Positions 56,913 to 64,000 of a stretch of 64,000 nucleotides of DNA are shown piece after piece (position 1 is the first letter of the stretch; each line of letters begins with the position of its first letter). Position numbers and translations under genes: made by a program. Source of the stretch: Streptomyces sp. D2-8. GTDB lineage: Bacteria; Actinomycetota; Actinomycetes; Streptomycetales; Streptomycetaceae. The stretch lies in contig NZ_JAAHBP010000018.1 in NCBI RefSeq assembly GCF_023184515.1, forward strand, positions 62,001-126,000, written 5' to 3'. Under the pieces are notes generated by a model. The model was not told where the DNA came from. It worked only from the letters and a program-made list of their open reading frames with translations, and searched no databases.

Positions 56913-58028
56913 TCAGCACAGGCCGGCAGGCTGGGACGAGCGGCACGAGTTGCCGTGGAACGTGTTGCCGCTACCGGGGTCCGTGTTGACCAGGTCTGCT
57001 GGGGAATTGCCCTGCAGCAGGTTGTCGCTGATCCGGTTCCGCTCGCTGGTGGTGCCCACGAAACTCTTGAACACGACGATGCCGCCCGACAGCGGGGAGC
57101 TGCCGACGTTGTCCTTGATCACGTTACGGGTGATCAGGTTGTCCTCGGCGCCCGTCAGGACGATGCCGGATCCCTGCAGGGCGTCCAGCCGGGCGGTCTT
57201 CGGACAGAACTTGTTGTTGCGCTCGATGCGGTTGTCCCGCACGGTCACGAAGCCGGCCTTCGGCTTGTTCTCGTCGCCGACGACGAATACCGCCGCGCAG
57301 TTGCCCGTGAGGCGGTTGCCCGCGACGGTCAGGTTGCGCAGTCGGCGGACGGTGACGCCGATCCGGTTGCCCTCCAGCCGGTTGCGCTCCACCACCGTTC
57401 CCCCGGTGTCCGTGGCACCCTGCTCCTCCGTCACCGTGTTGGCGAGGAACAGGCCCGCGTCGCCGTTGTCCCGGGCAGTGTTGTTACGGAACACACCACG
57501 GGCCGAGTGCTCCGTGGCGATGCCCCACACTCCGTTCTTGACCGCGGTGACTCGCTGCACGGTCAGCCCGTCGGCCTCGTCGGCATAGAGGCCGGTCCTG
57601 TCGAAGCCGGTCACCGTCAGGGAGGAGATGGTGACGCCGTCGACGCTGTGGTCCTTCGTGCCCACGACGCAGATGCCGTTGCCGGCCGCGGCGCAGCTGT
57701 TCGCGTCCTTCGCGGCGCCCGATCCGGCGCCCGATCCGGCGCTCGGAGCGGTGGTGGCGGTGCTCGTGCGCGCTGCCGGAACGAGCACCGTGCCGCGGCC
57801 CATGCCACGCAGGGTGAGGCCGGGCGTGGTCACGTTGACGCTCCCGTGGTGGGTGCCGTGCGCCAGCAGAACGGTGTCGCCCGGCCGGGCGGTGTTCACC
57901 GCCTTCTGGATCGATTCCCCCGGTTTCACCAGATGGACCGTGTGGGCGGCGGCCGGCGGGGCGGCCCCGAGGCCCGTCCCGAGCAGCGCTGCGATGCACG
58001 CAAGAGGTGCGATATGGCATTTTTCCAT
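56913..58028 (-). CDS. Secreted right-handed beta-helix protein
   Basis: 371 residues from ATG 58028-58026 (GTG 58037 possible; no clear ribosome binding site). Signal peptide about 1-32 ending AAA-HT. Many short beta-helix coils (GLTLRGMGRGTVLV, DGVTISSLTVTGFD, NTARDNGDAGLFLANT, NRLEGNRIGVTVRRL, LITRNVIKDNVG, NRISDNLLQGNS) with Asn ladders, and a disulfide-like CRSSQPAGLC end. Pectate-lyase-like fold, but no catalytic set was recognised. A Gly/Ser/Ala-rich loop (about 98-112) contains a GSGAGSGA repeat. Role unknown, perhaps cell-surface or polysaccharide binding. Confidence 0.82.
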   Translation of the reverse strand: MEKCHIAPLACIAALLGTGLGAAPPAAAHTVHLVKPGESIQKAVNTARPGDTVLLAHGTHHGSVNVTTPGLTLRGMGRGTVLVPAARTSTATTAPSAGSGAGSGAAKDANSCAAAGNGICVVGTKDHSVDGVTISSLTVTGFDRTGLYADEADGLTVQRVTAVKNGVWGIATEHSARGVFRNNTARDNGDAGLFLANTVTEEQGATDTGGTVVERNRLEGNRIGVTVRRLRNLTVAGNRLTGNCAAVFVVGDENKPKAGFVTVRDNRIERNNKFCPKTARLDALQGSGIVLTGAEDNLITRNVIKDNVGSSPLSGGIVVFKSFVGTTSERNRISDNLLQGNSPADLVNTDPGSGNTFHGNSCRSSQPAGLC

Positions 58029-58270
58029 ATTGAGCACGTTATGACGTTAAAGGTCGCAAACCAGTGGGATGGGCCATCCGGCGGCGTGGCCCCCACCAGC
58101 CCCCGGCCATGTGCTGGTGGAAGTGAGCTCCTGACCGGATTCGATGACGCGAGGGTCCTCCCTTTCTCAACGTGCGGGCGTAGATGCAAGATGTGGGGGT
58201 ATTCGCCTGGCGGCGTCGGCTGCACTCAGCCGGTCGCGGCGGGTGGCTTCGATCGTGGGAGGGGTACGTC

Positions 58271-59116
58271 ATGGTGCTCAAGAGCGTGACGGCAGCGAAG
58301 ACGCAGGCACGCGAGTTGCCGGAGGTCGCCGATCCCTCTCGCGTCGCGCCGCAGGATGCCCGCGAACTGTCCAGGTTGTTCTTCGACCAGCTTGCGGTGC
58401 TGGAGGAAGGCACGCCGGACTACCAGTACGCGCGGAACACGCTGATCGAAATGAACATGTCCCTGGTCCGCTTCGCGGCCGGCCGGTTCCGCAGCCGGGG
58501 GCCGGAGGAGATGGAGGACATCGTCCAGGTCGGCATGATCGGCCTGATCAAGGCGATAGACCGGTTCGACCTCTCCCGGGAGGCCGAGTTCACCTCCTTC
58601 GCCGTCCCCTACATCGTGGGTGAGATCAAGCGGTTCTTCCGCGACACCACCTGGGCCGTGCACGTGCCCCGCCGACTGCAGGAAGCCCGCGTCCAGCTCG
58701 CGCGCGCCACGGACGAGCTGCGCAGCCGCCTGGGGCGCACCCCGACCGTGAAGGAACTGTCGGAGCTGATGAGCCTTCCCGAGAAGGAGGTGCGTGAGGC
58801 CCGCCTCGCCGCGAACGGCTACAACTCCTCCTCCCTGGACGCCACCATCAACGGCAGTGAGGACGGCGAAGCGGCGCTGCAGGACTTCATCGGCGCCGAA
58901 GACCAGGCTCTGGAACTGGTGGAGGACTTCCACACCCTGGCCCCCCTGATCGCTCAGCTCGACGAACGGGAGCGGGCGATCATCCACATGCGGTTCGTGG
59001 AGGAACTGACCCAGGCCCAGATCGGCGACCGTCTGGGCGTCTCGCAGATGCACGTCTCCCGGCTGCTGTCGCGCACCCTCACCCGGCTGCGGGAAGGCAT
59101 GCTCACCCATCGTTGA
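58271..59116 (+). CDS. RNA polymerase sigma factor, SigB/SigF/SigG family
   Basis: 281 residues from ATG 58271 (GGGAGGGG 7 bp upstream). Region 2: NMSLVRFAAGRFRSRGPEEM, EDIVQVGMIGLIKAIDRFDL, REAEFTSFAVPYIVGEIKRF, FRDTTWAVHVPRRLQEAR. Region 3: GRTPTVKELSELMSL. Region 4: LDERERAIIHMRFVEELTQ and AQIGDRLGVSQMHVSRLLSR. This is the group 3 sigma type controlled by anti-sigma kinases and used in stress or sporulation in Streptomyces. No anti-sigma gene is adjacent. Confidence 0.93.
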   Translation: MVLKSVTAAKTQARELPEVADPSRVAPQDARELSRLFFDQLAVLEEGTPDYQYARNTLIEMNMSLVRFAAGRFRSRGPEEMEDIVQVGMIGLIKAIDRFDLSREAEFTSFAVPYIVGEIKRFFRDTTWAVHVPRRLQEARVQLARATDELRSRLGRTPTVKELSELMSLPEKEVREARLAANGYNSSSLDATINGSEDGEAALQDFIGAEDQALELVEDFHTLAPLIAQLDERERAIIHMRFVEELTQAQIGDRLGVSQMHVSRLLSRTLTRLREGMLTHR

Positions 59117-59260
59117 GAGGGCGCCCCGAGCGCGGACCCCTCCCTGGCCGGGGCCGCGGCCTGGCGGATCCACGAGATCGCCGGCGACTTCCGGCTCGAG
59201 GATCTGTGGGCGCTGCCGACGCCGGGCGGCCCGGACGACCTGCACCACCTGGTCCAGCAG

Positions 59261-59725
59261 ATGGCGGATGGCAAGGACGGTCCGGACGGCGGCAACCCCG
59301 TCGGCCGCTTCCTCTTCGCGGTGCGCTGGAAGCTCGGCGCGCTGCTCGGCTGGGACAAGCCGGACGCCGGCGTCGGCGGCCGGGTGGCGACGCTGCGCGA
59401 CCGGCTGCCGGACGACCTGCGCGAGGGGCCGCAGGGGCCAGACCTCAGCGCGGCTCCCTTCACGTCGGTCTTCCAGACACACGACGAGTGGGCCGCCGAG
59501 TACGCCAACAAGACCATGCACGGGGTGATGCACATCGGCTGGGTCGCCGACGGGAACGGCGGCTACCGCGGCCAGATGGCCGTCCTGGTGAAGCCCAACG
59601 GCCGCCTCGGCTCCCTGTACATGCTCGGCATCAAACCCTTCCGGTACCTGGGGGTATACCCGGCCCTGATGCGATCGATCGGCCGGGAGTGGCGAGAGAA
59701 CACGGCGCGCCGAACGGCACGGTGA
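59261..59725 (+). CDS. DUF2867-like protein with missing start
   Basis: The first usable start is ATG 59261 (154 residues), but the same frame is open and family-like back to about 59132 (ADPSLAGAAAWRIHEIAGDF, then RLEDLWALPTPGGPDDLHHL) with no ATG, GTG or TTG after the sigma-factor stop at 59116. Recognisable parts are GRFLFAVRWKLGALLGWDKP, TSVFQTHDEWAAEYANKTMH and MHIGWVADGNGGYRGQMAVL. It is either N-terminally truncated and translated from 59261, or a recent pseudogene. Function of the family is unknown. Confidence 0.55.
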   Translation: MADGKDGPDGGNPVGRFLFAVRWKLGALLGWDKPDAGVGGRVATLRDRLPDDLREGPQGPDLSAAPFTSVFQTHDEWAAEYANKTMHGVMHIGWVADGNGGYRGQMAVLVKPNGRLGSLYMLGIKPFRYLGVYPALMRSIGREWRENTARRTAR

Positions 59726-60057
59726 CGCCGCCCCTCCCTGTAACCCAGGCTCCACCCAAGCCCCCGCCACCCCGCAGCCCGGTCTCGCAGCGGTCGGGAC
59801 CGCCATGGACCAGGCGCGGCCCCGCCCACCGATCCGCATCCAAGGATCAGCAGCGAACTTCACCAAGACCGCTGAGGTGGCCTGCGGCCCGGCTCACTTC
59901 GCCGCGACGCCCCGGAGTGCTGCGGCATGCCCGGCCCACGCGGGTCTTCCGGGCGGAAGCGAATGATCCGGACCCGCGACAGCGAACGCAAGGGTCACGC
60001 CGTGCTTCGCGATGACCAACCGGCAGCCCTGCGCGACCCGTTCCTGCATCCGCTGCA
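59726..60057. other. Gene-free stretch with possible decayed coding
   Basis: Nothing firm was recognised. A weakly coding-like reverse stretch (about 59894-60060) could be the end of a lost gene. Confidence 0.4.
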
Positions 60058-60405
60058 CCGTCCAACGCGCTCGTCCATACGCCGCCGGGCACTCCGGTCG
60101 ATGTACGCGTGGGTAGGGCCCTGGCAGGGGCGACGACCGGAGGCTCACCGACGCTGGCCACGGGCACGCCGATCTGCGTCACCGAAGTCGCCGACCAGGG
60201 GCCGGGACTGTCGCCGGAGGAGGCCGAGCGGGTCTTCGAGCGCTTCTACCGCGTCGACCTCTCCCGCTCCCGTGACCACGGCGGCAGCGGCCTCGCCCTC
60301 GTCATCGCCACGGCGATCGCCCGGGGCCACGGCGGCCGCCTCGAACTCGACACCGGAGCGGGCACCGGGTGCACGTTCCGCCTGACGCTTCCGGTCCGGG
60401 ACTGA
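60058..60405 (+). pseudogene. C-terminal ATPase remnant of a sensor histidine kinase
   Basis: Starting in frame without a start codon: SNALVHTPPGTPVDVRVG (N box), VADQGPGLSPEEAERVFERF (G1 and F boxes), DHGGSGLALVIATAIARGHG (G2, with LALV instead of the usual LGLA), GTGCTFRLTLP and a stop at 60403-60405. The sensor, HAMP and phosphorylation-histidine domains are missing and no response-regulator gene is near. Confidence 0.7.
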
Positions 60406-60551
60406 GCGACGCCCCTGCGGGTGCGGCCCTTCGCGGCCATGCAGGTCAAAGCGGCGGCGCGGGGGAGTGCCAGAGGCCGCCGCCCTCGCAGGGGCGCGGC
60501 GCCCCACGACGAGTTGCTGCGTTCCGGACTGCGCTGTCTGTGAGAGCTGTG

Positions 60552-61472
60552 TCAGCTCCCCGTGAGGAGTGCCGTGAGGTGGGCCGTGCCCGCGGGAGCG
60601 GCGAGCAGAGTGCCGAGCGCGGTCCGCTCGGCCGACGCCGGCGAGCCGGTGTCGCCCGGTTCCGCCTGCGCTCCGACCAGCAGCACCTGCCACGGCCCCG
60701 ATACCCCCTCCGCGTCGACCGTGACCGTGTCGCCGTCGCGCGTCGTCCGGAAGACGGCCGCCGTGCTGTCCCGGGCGCCCGGGGCCGGGATCCGCGTCAC
60801 GACCGTCGCACCGTCGACGGGCGCGTGGACCCGCAGTGTCACCCCGTGCGCCCAGTCGTACGCCGCCGCGTCGTCGCTCACGCCGTACGGGACGACCGAG
60901 CCGGGCCGGGCAAGCAGCGGCAGGCTGTCGTAGCCGTACCGCTCGCGTCGCCAGCCCGGCCCCCGGACCTGTTCGCCCGACAGCACAGGCGTCCAAGTGC
61001 CGTCAGGGAGCGTGAGTTGCGCCAGCGAGTGGTGGCTGCCGTCGCCCAGGACCGCGAAGCCGGTGCCGCGCGCCTTCGCCGAGGTGAGGACGCGACCGTC
61101 CGCGGTGAAGTCCAGCCGCCACCGGGCCGCGGTGTCCACCCGCAGGGACAGCTCCCCGGTCGTCAGCTTCAGCAGCGAGCCCTCCCGGGTGACCTTCGCC
61201 GCGTGGCCGGGCTCGGTGTGCAGCGCGAACTCCGGGCCGCGCTCGGCGGCGCCCGCGTGGTGGGTGGAACGAAGGCCGATCACGCCCTCGGCGGGGGACC
61301 AGCACTCGACGGTCAGCAGCGGGCTGTTGAGGGTCTGGCCGCGGCGCGTGACGTGCCGCACCGGCGCATGCAGCGTGAACCGGTCCTCCTCGAAACGGAC
61401 GTCGGCGACCTCGGCGGCGCAGGACGCCTGGACGCCTTCGCGCATCAGCCAGTAGCCGTCGGTGAACTTCAT
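60552..61472 (-). pseudogene. GH31 alpha-xylosidase-type gene with in-frame deletion of the catalytic barrel
   Basis: 306 codons from ATG 61472-61470, overlapping the GH1 stop (ATGA). Residues 1-155 are the N-terminal beta-sandwich of YicI-type alpha-xylosidases (MKFTDGYWLMREGVQASCAA, DTAARWRLDFTADGRVLTS). At about residue 155 (near 61010) the frame passes directly into the post-barrel C-terminal domains (DGTWTPVLSGEQVRGPGW, RRERYGYDSLPLLARPGSVV, YDWAHGVTLRVHAPVDG). The whole (beta/alpha)8 barrel, about 400 or more residues with both catalytic aspartates, is absent, yet the frame is intact. It cannot be a glycosidase. Confidence 0.8.
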
Positions 61473-62917
61473 CGAGGGTCCTCACCAGGGGTGGTGCGGG
61501 CGCGGTGCGCGGCGATCAGCCGCTGGTACCAGCGGTAGCTGTCCTTGGGGGTGCGCGTCTGTGTGTCGTAGTCGACGCGGACGATGCCGAAGCGCTGGCC
61601 GTAGCCGCGGGCCCACTCGAAGTTGTCCAGCAGCGACCACACGTAGTAGCCGCGCACGTCGACGCCCGCGCGCAGGGCGGCGGCGAGCGCGTCCAGATGG
61701 CTGTGGAGGTAGTCGACCCGCTCCACGTCGCGGACCCGGCCGTCGGCGTCGACGGTGTCCGCCTCGGCCGAGCCGTTCTCGGTGATCACGAGCGGTGGCA
61801 GCGCGGGATAGCGCTCGGCCAGGTCGACCAGCAGATCCGTGAAGGTGTGCGGGACGACGGGCCAGCCCATGGTGGTGTGGCGGACGTCGCCGCGCCAGGT
61901 CTCCTCGGCCCGGACGTCGACCGCGGTGCGGGTGGCCGGGTCCGGGGCGCGGTACGGGGCGTCGGCGACGGTGATCGGCCGGTAGTAGTTGATGCCGACG
62001 AAGTCGAGCGGCGCGCCGATGAGGTCGAGGTCGCCGTCGAGGCGGTACGAGTCGTTGCCGGAGGGGAGCAGCTCGCCCCAGGTCTCGGCTTCGTGCTCCG
62101 GGTAGCGCCCGGCGAAGAGCGGCTCGAACCACACGTCGTTGTGGAGCGTCTCGACGCGGCGTACGGCGGCCAGATCGGCGGGAGAGTCCGTGGCCGGCAG
62201 CAGCCGGTCGGGGTTGAGCGTGATCCCGACCTCCCGTGCCCCCGCCGCGCGCAGGGCGTGCACGGCCAGCCCGTGGCCGACGAGCAGATGGTGTGCGGCG
62301 GCGAGCGCGCCGCGGCCCTCGCGGGCGCCCGGGGCGTGGGCGCCCGCCGCGTAGCCGACGAAGGCGCTGCAGAAGGGCTCGTTGAGCGTGATCCAGCGGT
62401 CCACCCGGTCGCCGAGCCGGGCGGCGACCACCCCGGCGTACTCGGCGAACCGCTCCGCCGTCTCCCGTACCCGCCAGCCGCCCCGGTCCTCCAGGGCCTG
62501 GGGGAGGTCCCAGTGGTAGAGGGTGGCGGCGGGGGAGATGCCGGAGGCCAGCAGCTCGTCGACGAGCCGGTCGTAGAAGTCCAGCCCCGCCGCGTTGGCG
62601 GGGCCGGAGCCGGTCGGCTGGACACGCGGCCAGGCGAGTGAGAAGCGGTAGCCGTCCACGCCCAGTTCGCGCAGCAGCGCGATGTCCTCGCGGTAGCGGT
62701 GGTAGTGGTCGCAGGCGACGTCACCGGTGGCGCCGTCCGCGACGCGCCCGGGCTCGCGGCAGAAGGTGTCCCAGATGGACGGGCCTCTGCCGTCCTCGTC
62801 GTACGCGCCCTCGATCTGGTAACTGGCCGTGGCGGCACCGAAGAAGAAGCCGGCCGGGAACTCGGGGAATTCACGGAACCCGGTGGACTCGGTGGACTTG
62901 GTCTCGGAGAAACTCAC
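61469..62917 (-). CDS. GH1 beta-glucosidase
   Basis: 482 residues from GTG 62917-62915; the gene follows the permease by 13 bp and lacks a good ribosome binding site, so it may be translationally coupled. GH1 hallmarks: FFFGAATASYQIEGAYDEDG, GPSIWDTFCREPG, YHWDLPQALEDRGGW, acid/base in ITLNEPFCSAFVGY, nucleophile in LVITENGSAEADT, and WSLLDNFEWARGYGQRFGIV. It is cytoplasmic and hydrolyses beta-glucosides imported by the adjacent ABC system. Confidence 0.93.
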   Translation of the reverse strand: MSFSETKSTESTGFREFPEFPAGFFFGAATASYQIEGAYDEDGRGPSIWDTFCREPGRVADGATGDVACDHYHRYREDIALLRELGVDGYRFSLAWPRVQPTGSGPANAAGLDFYDRLVDELLASGISPAATLYHWDLPQALEDRGGWRVRETAERFAEYAGVVAARLGDRVDRWITLNEPFCSAFVGYAAGAHAPGAREGRGALAAAHHLLVGHGLAVHALRAAGAREVGITLNPDRLLPATDSPADLAAVRRVETLHNDVWFEPLFAGRYPEHEAETWGELLPSGNDSYRLDGDLDLIGAPLDFVGINYYRPITVADAPYRAPDPATRTAVDVRAEETWRGDVRHTTMGWPVVPHTFTDLLVDLAERYPALPPLVITENGSAEADTVDADGRVRDVERVDYLHSHLDALAAALRAGVDVRGYYVWSLLDNFEWARGYGQRFGIVRVDYDTQTRTPKDSYRWYQRLIAAHRARTTPGEDPR

Positions 62918-62930
62918 AGGGAGAACCGCC

Positions 62931-63785
62931 CTACTTGACCGATCCGCCGGTGATCCCGGCGGCGATGTACTTCTGGGCGACGACGAGCAGGATCGCGGCC
63001 GGTACGGCGGAGAGCACCGCGGTCGCCATGACCGCGCCCCAGTCGCTGACATGTGCGCCGACGAACTGGTAGATGCCGAGCGTGATGGGCTTGACGTCGT
63101 CCGTGGTGTTGAGGGTGAGCGCGAACATGAAGTCCGACCAGGCGAAGAGGAAGGTGAACAGTCCCGCCGTGATCAGGGCGTTGCGGCTCATGGGCAGCAC
63201 GATCCGCACGAACGCGGTGAAGCGGTTCGCCCCGTCCACCATCGCGGCCTCGACGACCTCGCCCGGGATCGACACCATGAACGCCCGCAGCAGCACGACC
63301 GCGAACGGCAGACCGAGCGAGGCGTCCGCCAGGATCAGCCCCAGATAGGAATTGACGAGGTCGAGCTGCGCGTACGCGCCGTAGAGGGCGTTGGCGATGA
63401 CGATGCCCGGAACCATCTGCGTGATGAGCGTCGCGAAGACGATGCCCTGCCCGCCGCGGAGTTGGAACTGGGCGAGTCCGTACGCGGCGGGCGCGGCGAG
63501 GGCGAGACAGACGACGACGGCACCGAGTGCGACGACGAAGCTGGTGAGCAGCGAGCCGCCCTGGGTGCTGATCGCCGTGTCGAAGTTCTTCAGGGACGGT
63601 GAGACGGGGAACCACTCGGTGGCGGCGATGCTCGACTCGGGCTGGAGGGCGGTGTTGAGCATCCAGTACACGGGGAAGAGCAGCACGGCGAGGATCAGCA
63701 GCGCGGCGCCGGTGTTCCCCACCGAACGCATGCGGAGAAGGCTCGCCGGTCGTTTCGTCGATCGGTTCATCGTCGATCGGTTCAT
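62931..63785 (-). CDS. Carbohydrate ABC transporter permease (MalG-type)
   Basis: 284 residues from ATG 63785-63783 (GGGGAAG about 9 bp upstream; the second ATG at 63770 is a duplicate start). Six hydrophobic segments, the first at ALLILAVLLFPVYWMLNTAL. The EAA loop is PGEVVEAAMVDGANRFTAFV RIVLP (split here). It partners the MalF-type permease cut by the window edge and, presumably, a solute-binding protein further upstream. The operon order permease, permease, GH1, GH31 is that of beta-glucoside/xyloglucan oligosaccharide loci. Confidence 0.93.
   Translation of the reverse strand: MNRSTMNRSTKRPASLLRMRSVGNTGAALLILAVLLFPVYWMLNTALQPESSIAATEWFPVSPSLKNFDTAISTQGGSLLTSFVVALGAVVVCLALAAPAAYGLAQFQLRGGQGIVFATLITQMVPGIVIANALYGAYAQLDLVNSYLGLILADASLGLPFAVVLLRAFMVSIPGEVVEAAMVDGANRFTAFVRIVLPMSRNALITAGLFTFLFAWSDFMFALTLNTTDDVKPITLGIYQFVGAHVSDWGAVMATAVLSAVPAAILLVVAQKYIAAGITGGSVK
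63756..63785. repeat. 15-bp tandem duplication of the permease start region
   Basis: CGTCGATCGGTTCAT is present twice in a row (63756-63770 and 63771-63785), duplicating the start codon and the MNRST peptide at the N-terminus of the MalG-type permease. Confidence 0.85.
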
Positions 63786-63791
63786 CGTCGG

Positions 63792-64000
63792 TCACTTCCC
63801 CTTGCCGAAGTCGGCGCGGTCGGCCCGCAGGTACAGCACGGCGAAGACCGCGCTGATGACGATCAGGACGTTGCCCACCACGGCGCCCTGGCCGAAGTCG
63901 AGCTGAAGGAAGGAGAGCCGGTACGTGACCGTGCCCAGCGTCTGAGTCGAGTCCGCCGGCCCGCCCGAGGTCAGCGCCAGGATCAGATCGAGGATCTTCA
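63792..64000 (-). CDS. Carbohydrate ABC transporter permease (MalF-type), 5' part outside window
   Basis: The last 68 codons are visible, ending at TGA 63794-63792: KILDLILALTSGGPADSTQT, LGTVTYRLSFLQLDFGQGAV, VGNVLIVISAVFAVLYLRAD, then FGKGK. This is the conserved end of MalF-type sugar permeases. Its stop is 6 bp from the MalG-type start, so the two are co-translated. Confidence 0.88.
   Translation of the reverse strand, partial: KILDLILALTSGGPADSTQTLGTVTYRLSFLQLDFGQGAVVGNVLIVISAVFAVLYLRADRADFGKGK

Noticed and set aside
1..64000. tRNA, rRNA, riboswitch or transposase genes
   Set aside because: No cloverleaf, rRNA core sequence, conserved riboswitch core or transposase motif was recognised by eye on either strand; small RNAs cannot be excluded without a covariance search.

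Overview
The window is high-GC actinobacterial DNA and is most likely from Streptomyces. The signs are GTG and TTG starts, a mycothiol-dependent dehydrogenase, a whiE-type spore-pigment polyketide cluster, a SigB/SigF-type sigma factor, anti-sigma/antagonist and GAF-ANTAR genes, and a REP-like hairpin repeat of the kind found between Streptomyces genes. No rRNA, tRNA, CRISPR array or intact insertion sequence was seen.

Layout. (1) 1-4006: a LacI regulator divergent from a secreted GH32 levanase/inulinase that carries a self-nested accessory module. (2) 4139-9067: a gene graveyard made of an internally deleted aminoglycoside phosphotransferase, tails of a GH2 beta-galactosidase, a LacI regulator, a GH43 enzyme, two CBM-X2-like domains and a MarR regulator, with one intact LacI gene inside it. 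(3) 9178-10966: anti-sigma kinase, STAS antagonist (frameshifted tail) and GAF-ANTAR genes. (4) 11316-44257: a large block for choline and glycine betaine catabolism. (5) 44318-48136: a truncated GH78 rhamnosidase, a GNAT enzyme, and an alpha/beta-hydrolase divergent from a TetR regulator. (6) 48420-56821: a whiE-type aromatic polyketide cluster. (7) 56913-60405: a secreted beta-helix protein, a sigma factor, a DUF2867-like gene and a histidine-kinase tail. (8) 60552-64000: a sugar ABC transporter with GH1 and a GH31 gene that has lost its catalytic barrel.

The betaine block reads as one metabolic machine. The ABC system (ATPase, double permease, lipoprotein) takes up betaine or choline. BetA and BetB oxidise choline to betaine. 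Two paralogous Rieske oxygenases, with a Rieske ferredoxin and FAD reductase, demethylate betaine. A dimethylglycine oxidase and sarcosine oxidase SoxB/SoxDA/SoxG remove the remaining methyls. GlyA and SdaA convert glycine through serine to pyruvate. The one-carbon units are handled by FolD, PurU and an FdhF-type formate dehydrogenase. Formaldehyde is handled by MscR and a metallo-beta-lactamase-fold partner. PabB and FolP point to extra folate supply.

The main discovery is regulatory. A 36-bp element, made of two copies of a 17-bp palindrome (GTTGC-N7-GCAAC) set exactly 19 bp apart, occurs ten times in this block and starts every transcription unit of the pathway. At eight sites it follows a recognisable TTGAC(A/C/G)-N17/18-nAnnnT promoter within 0-3 bp. 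Single 17-bp copies overlap the start codons of both IclR genes, which look leaderless and autoregulated. This defines a candidate IclR-controlled choline/betaine/one-carbon regulon. All functions are inferred by reading the sequence; no database search was run.
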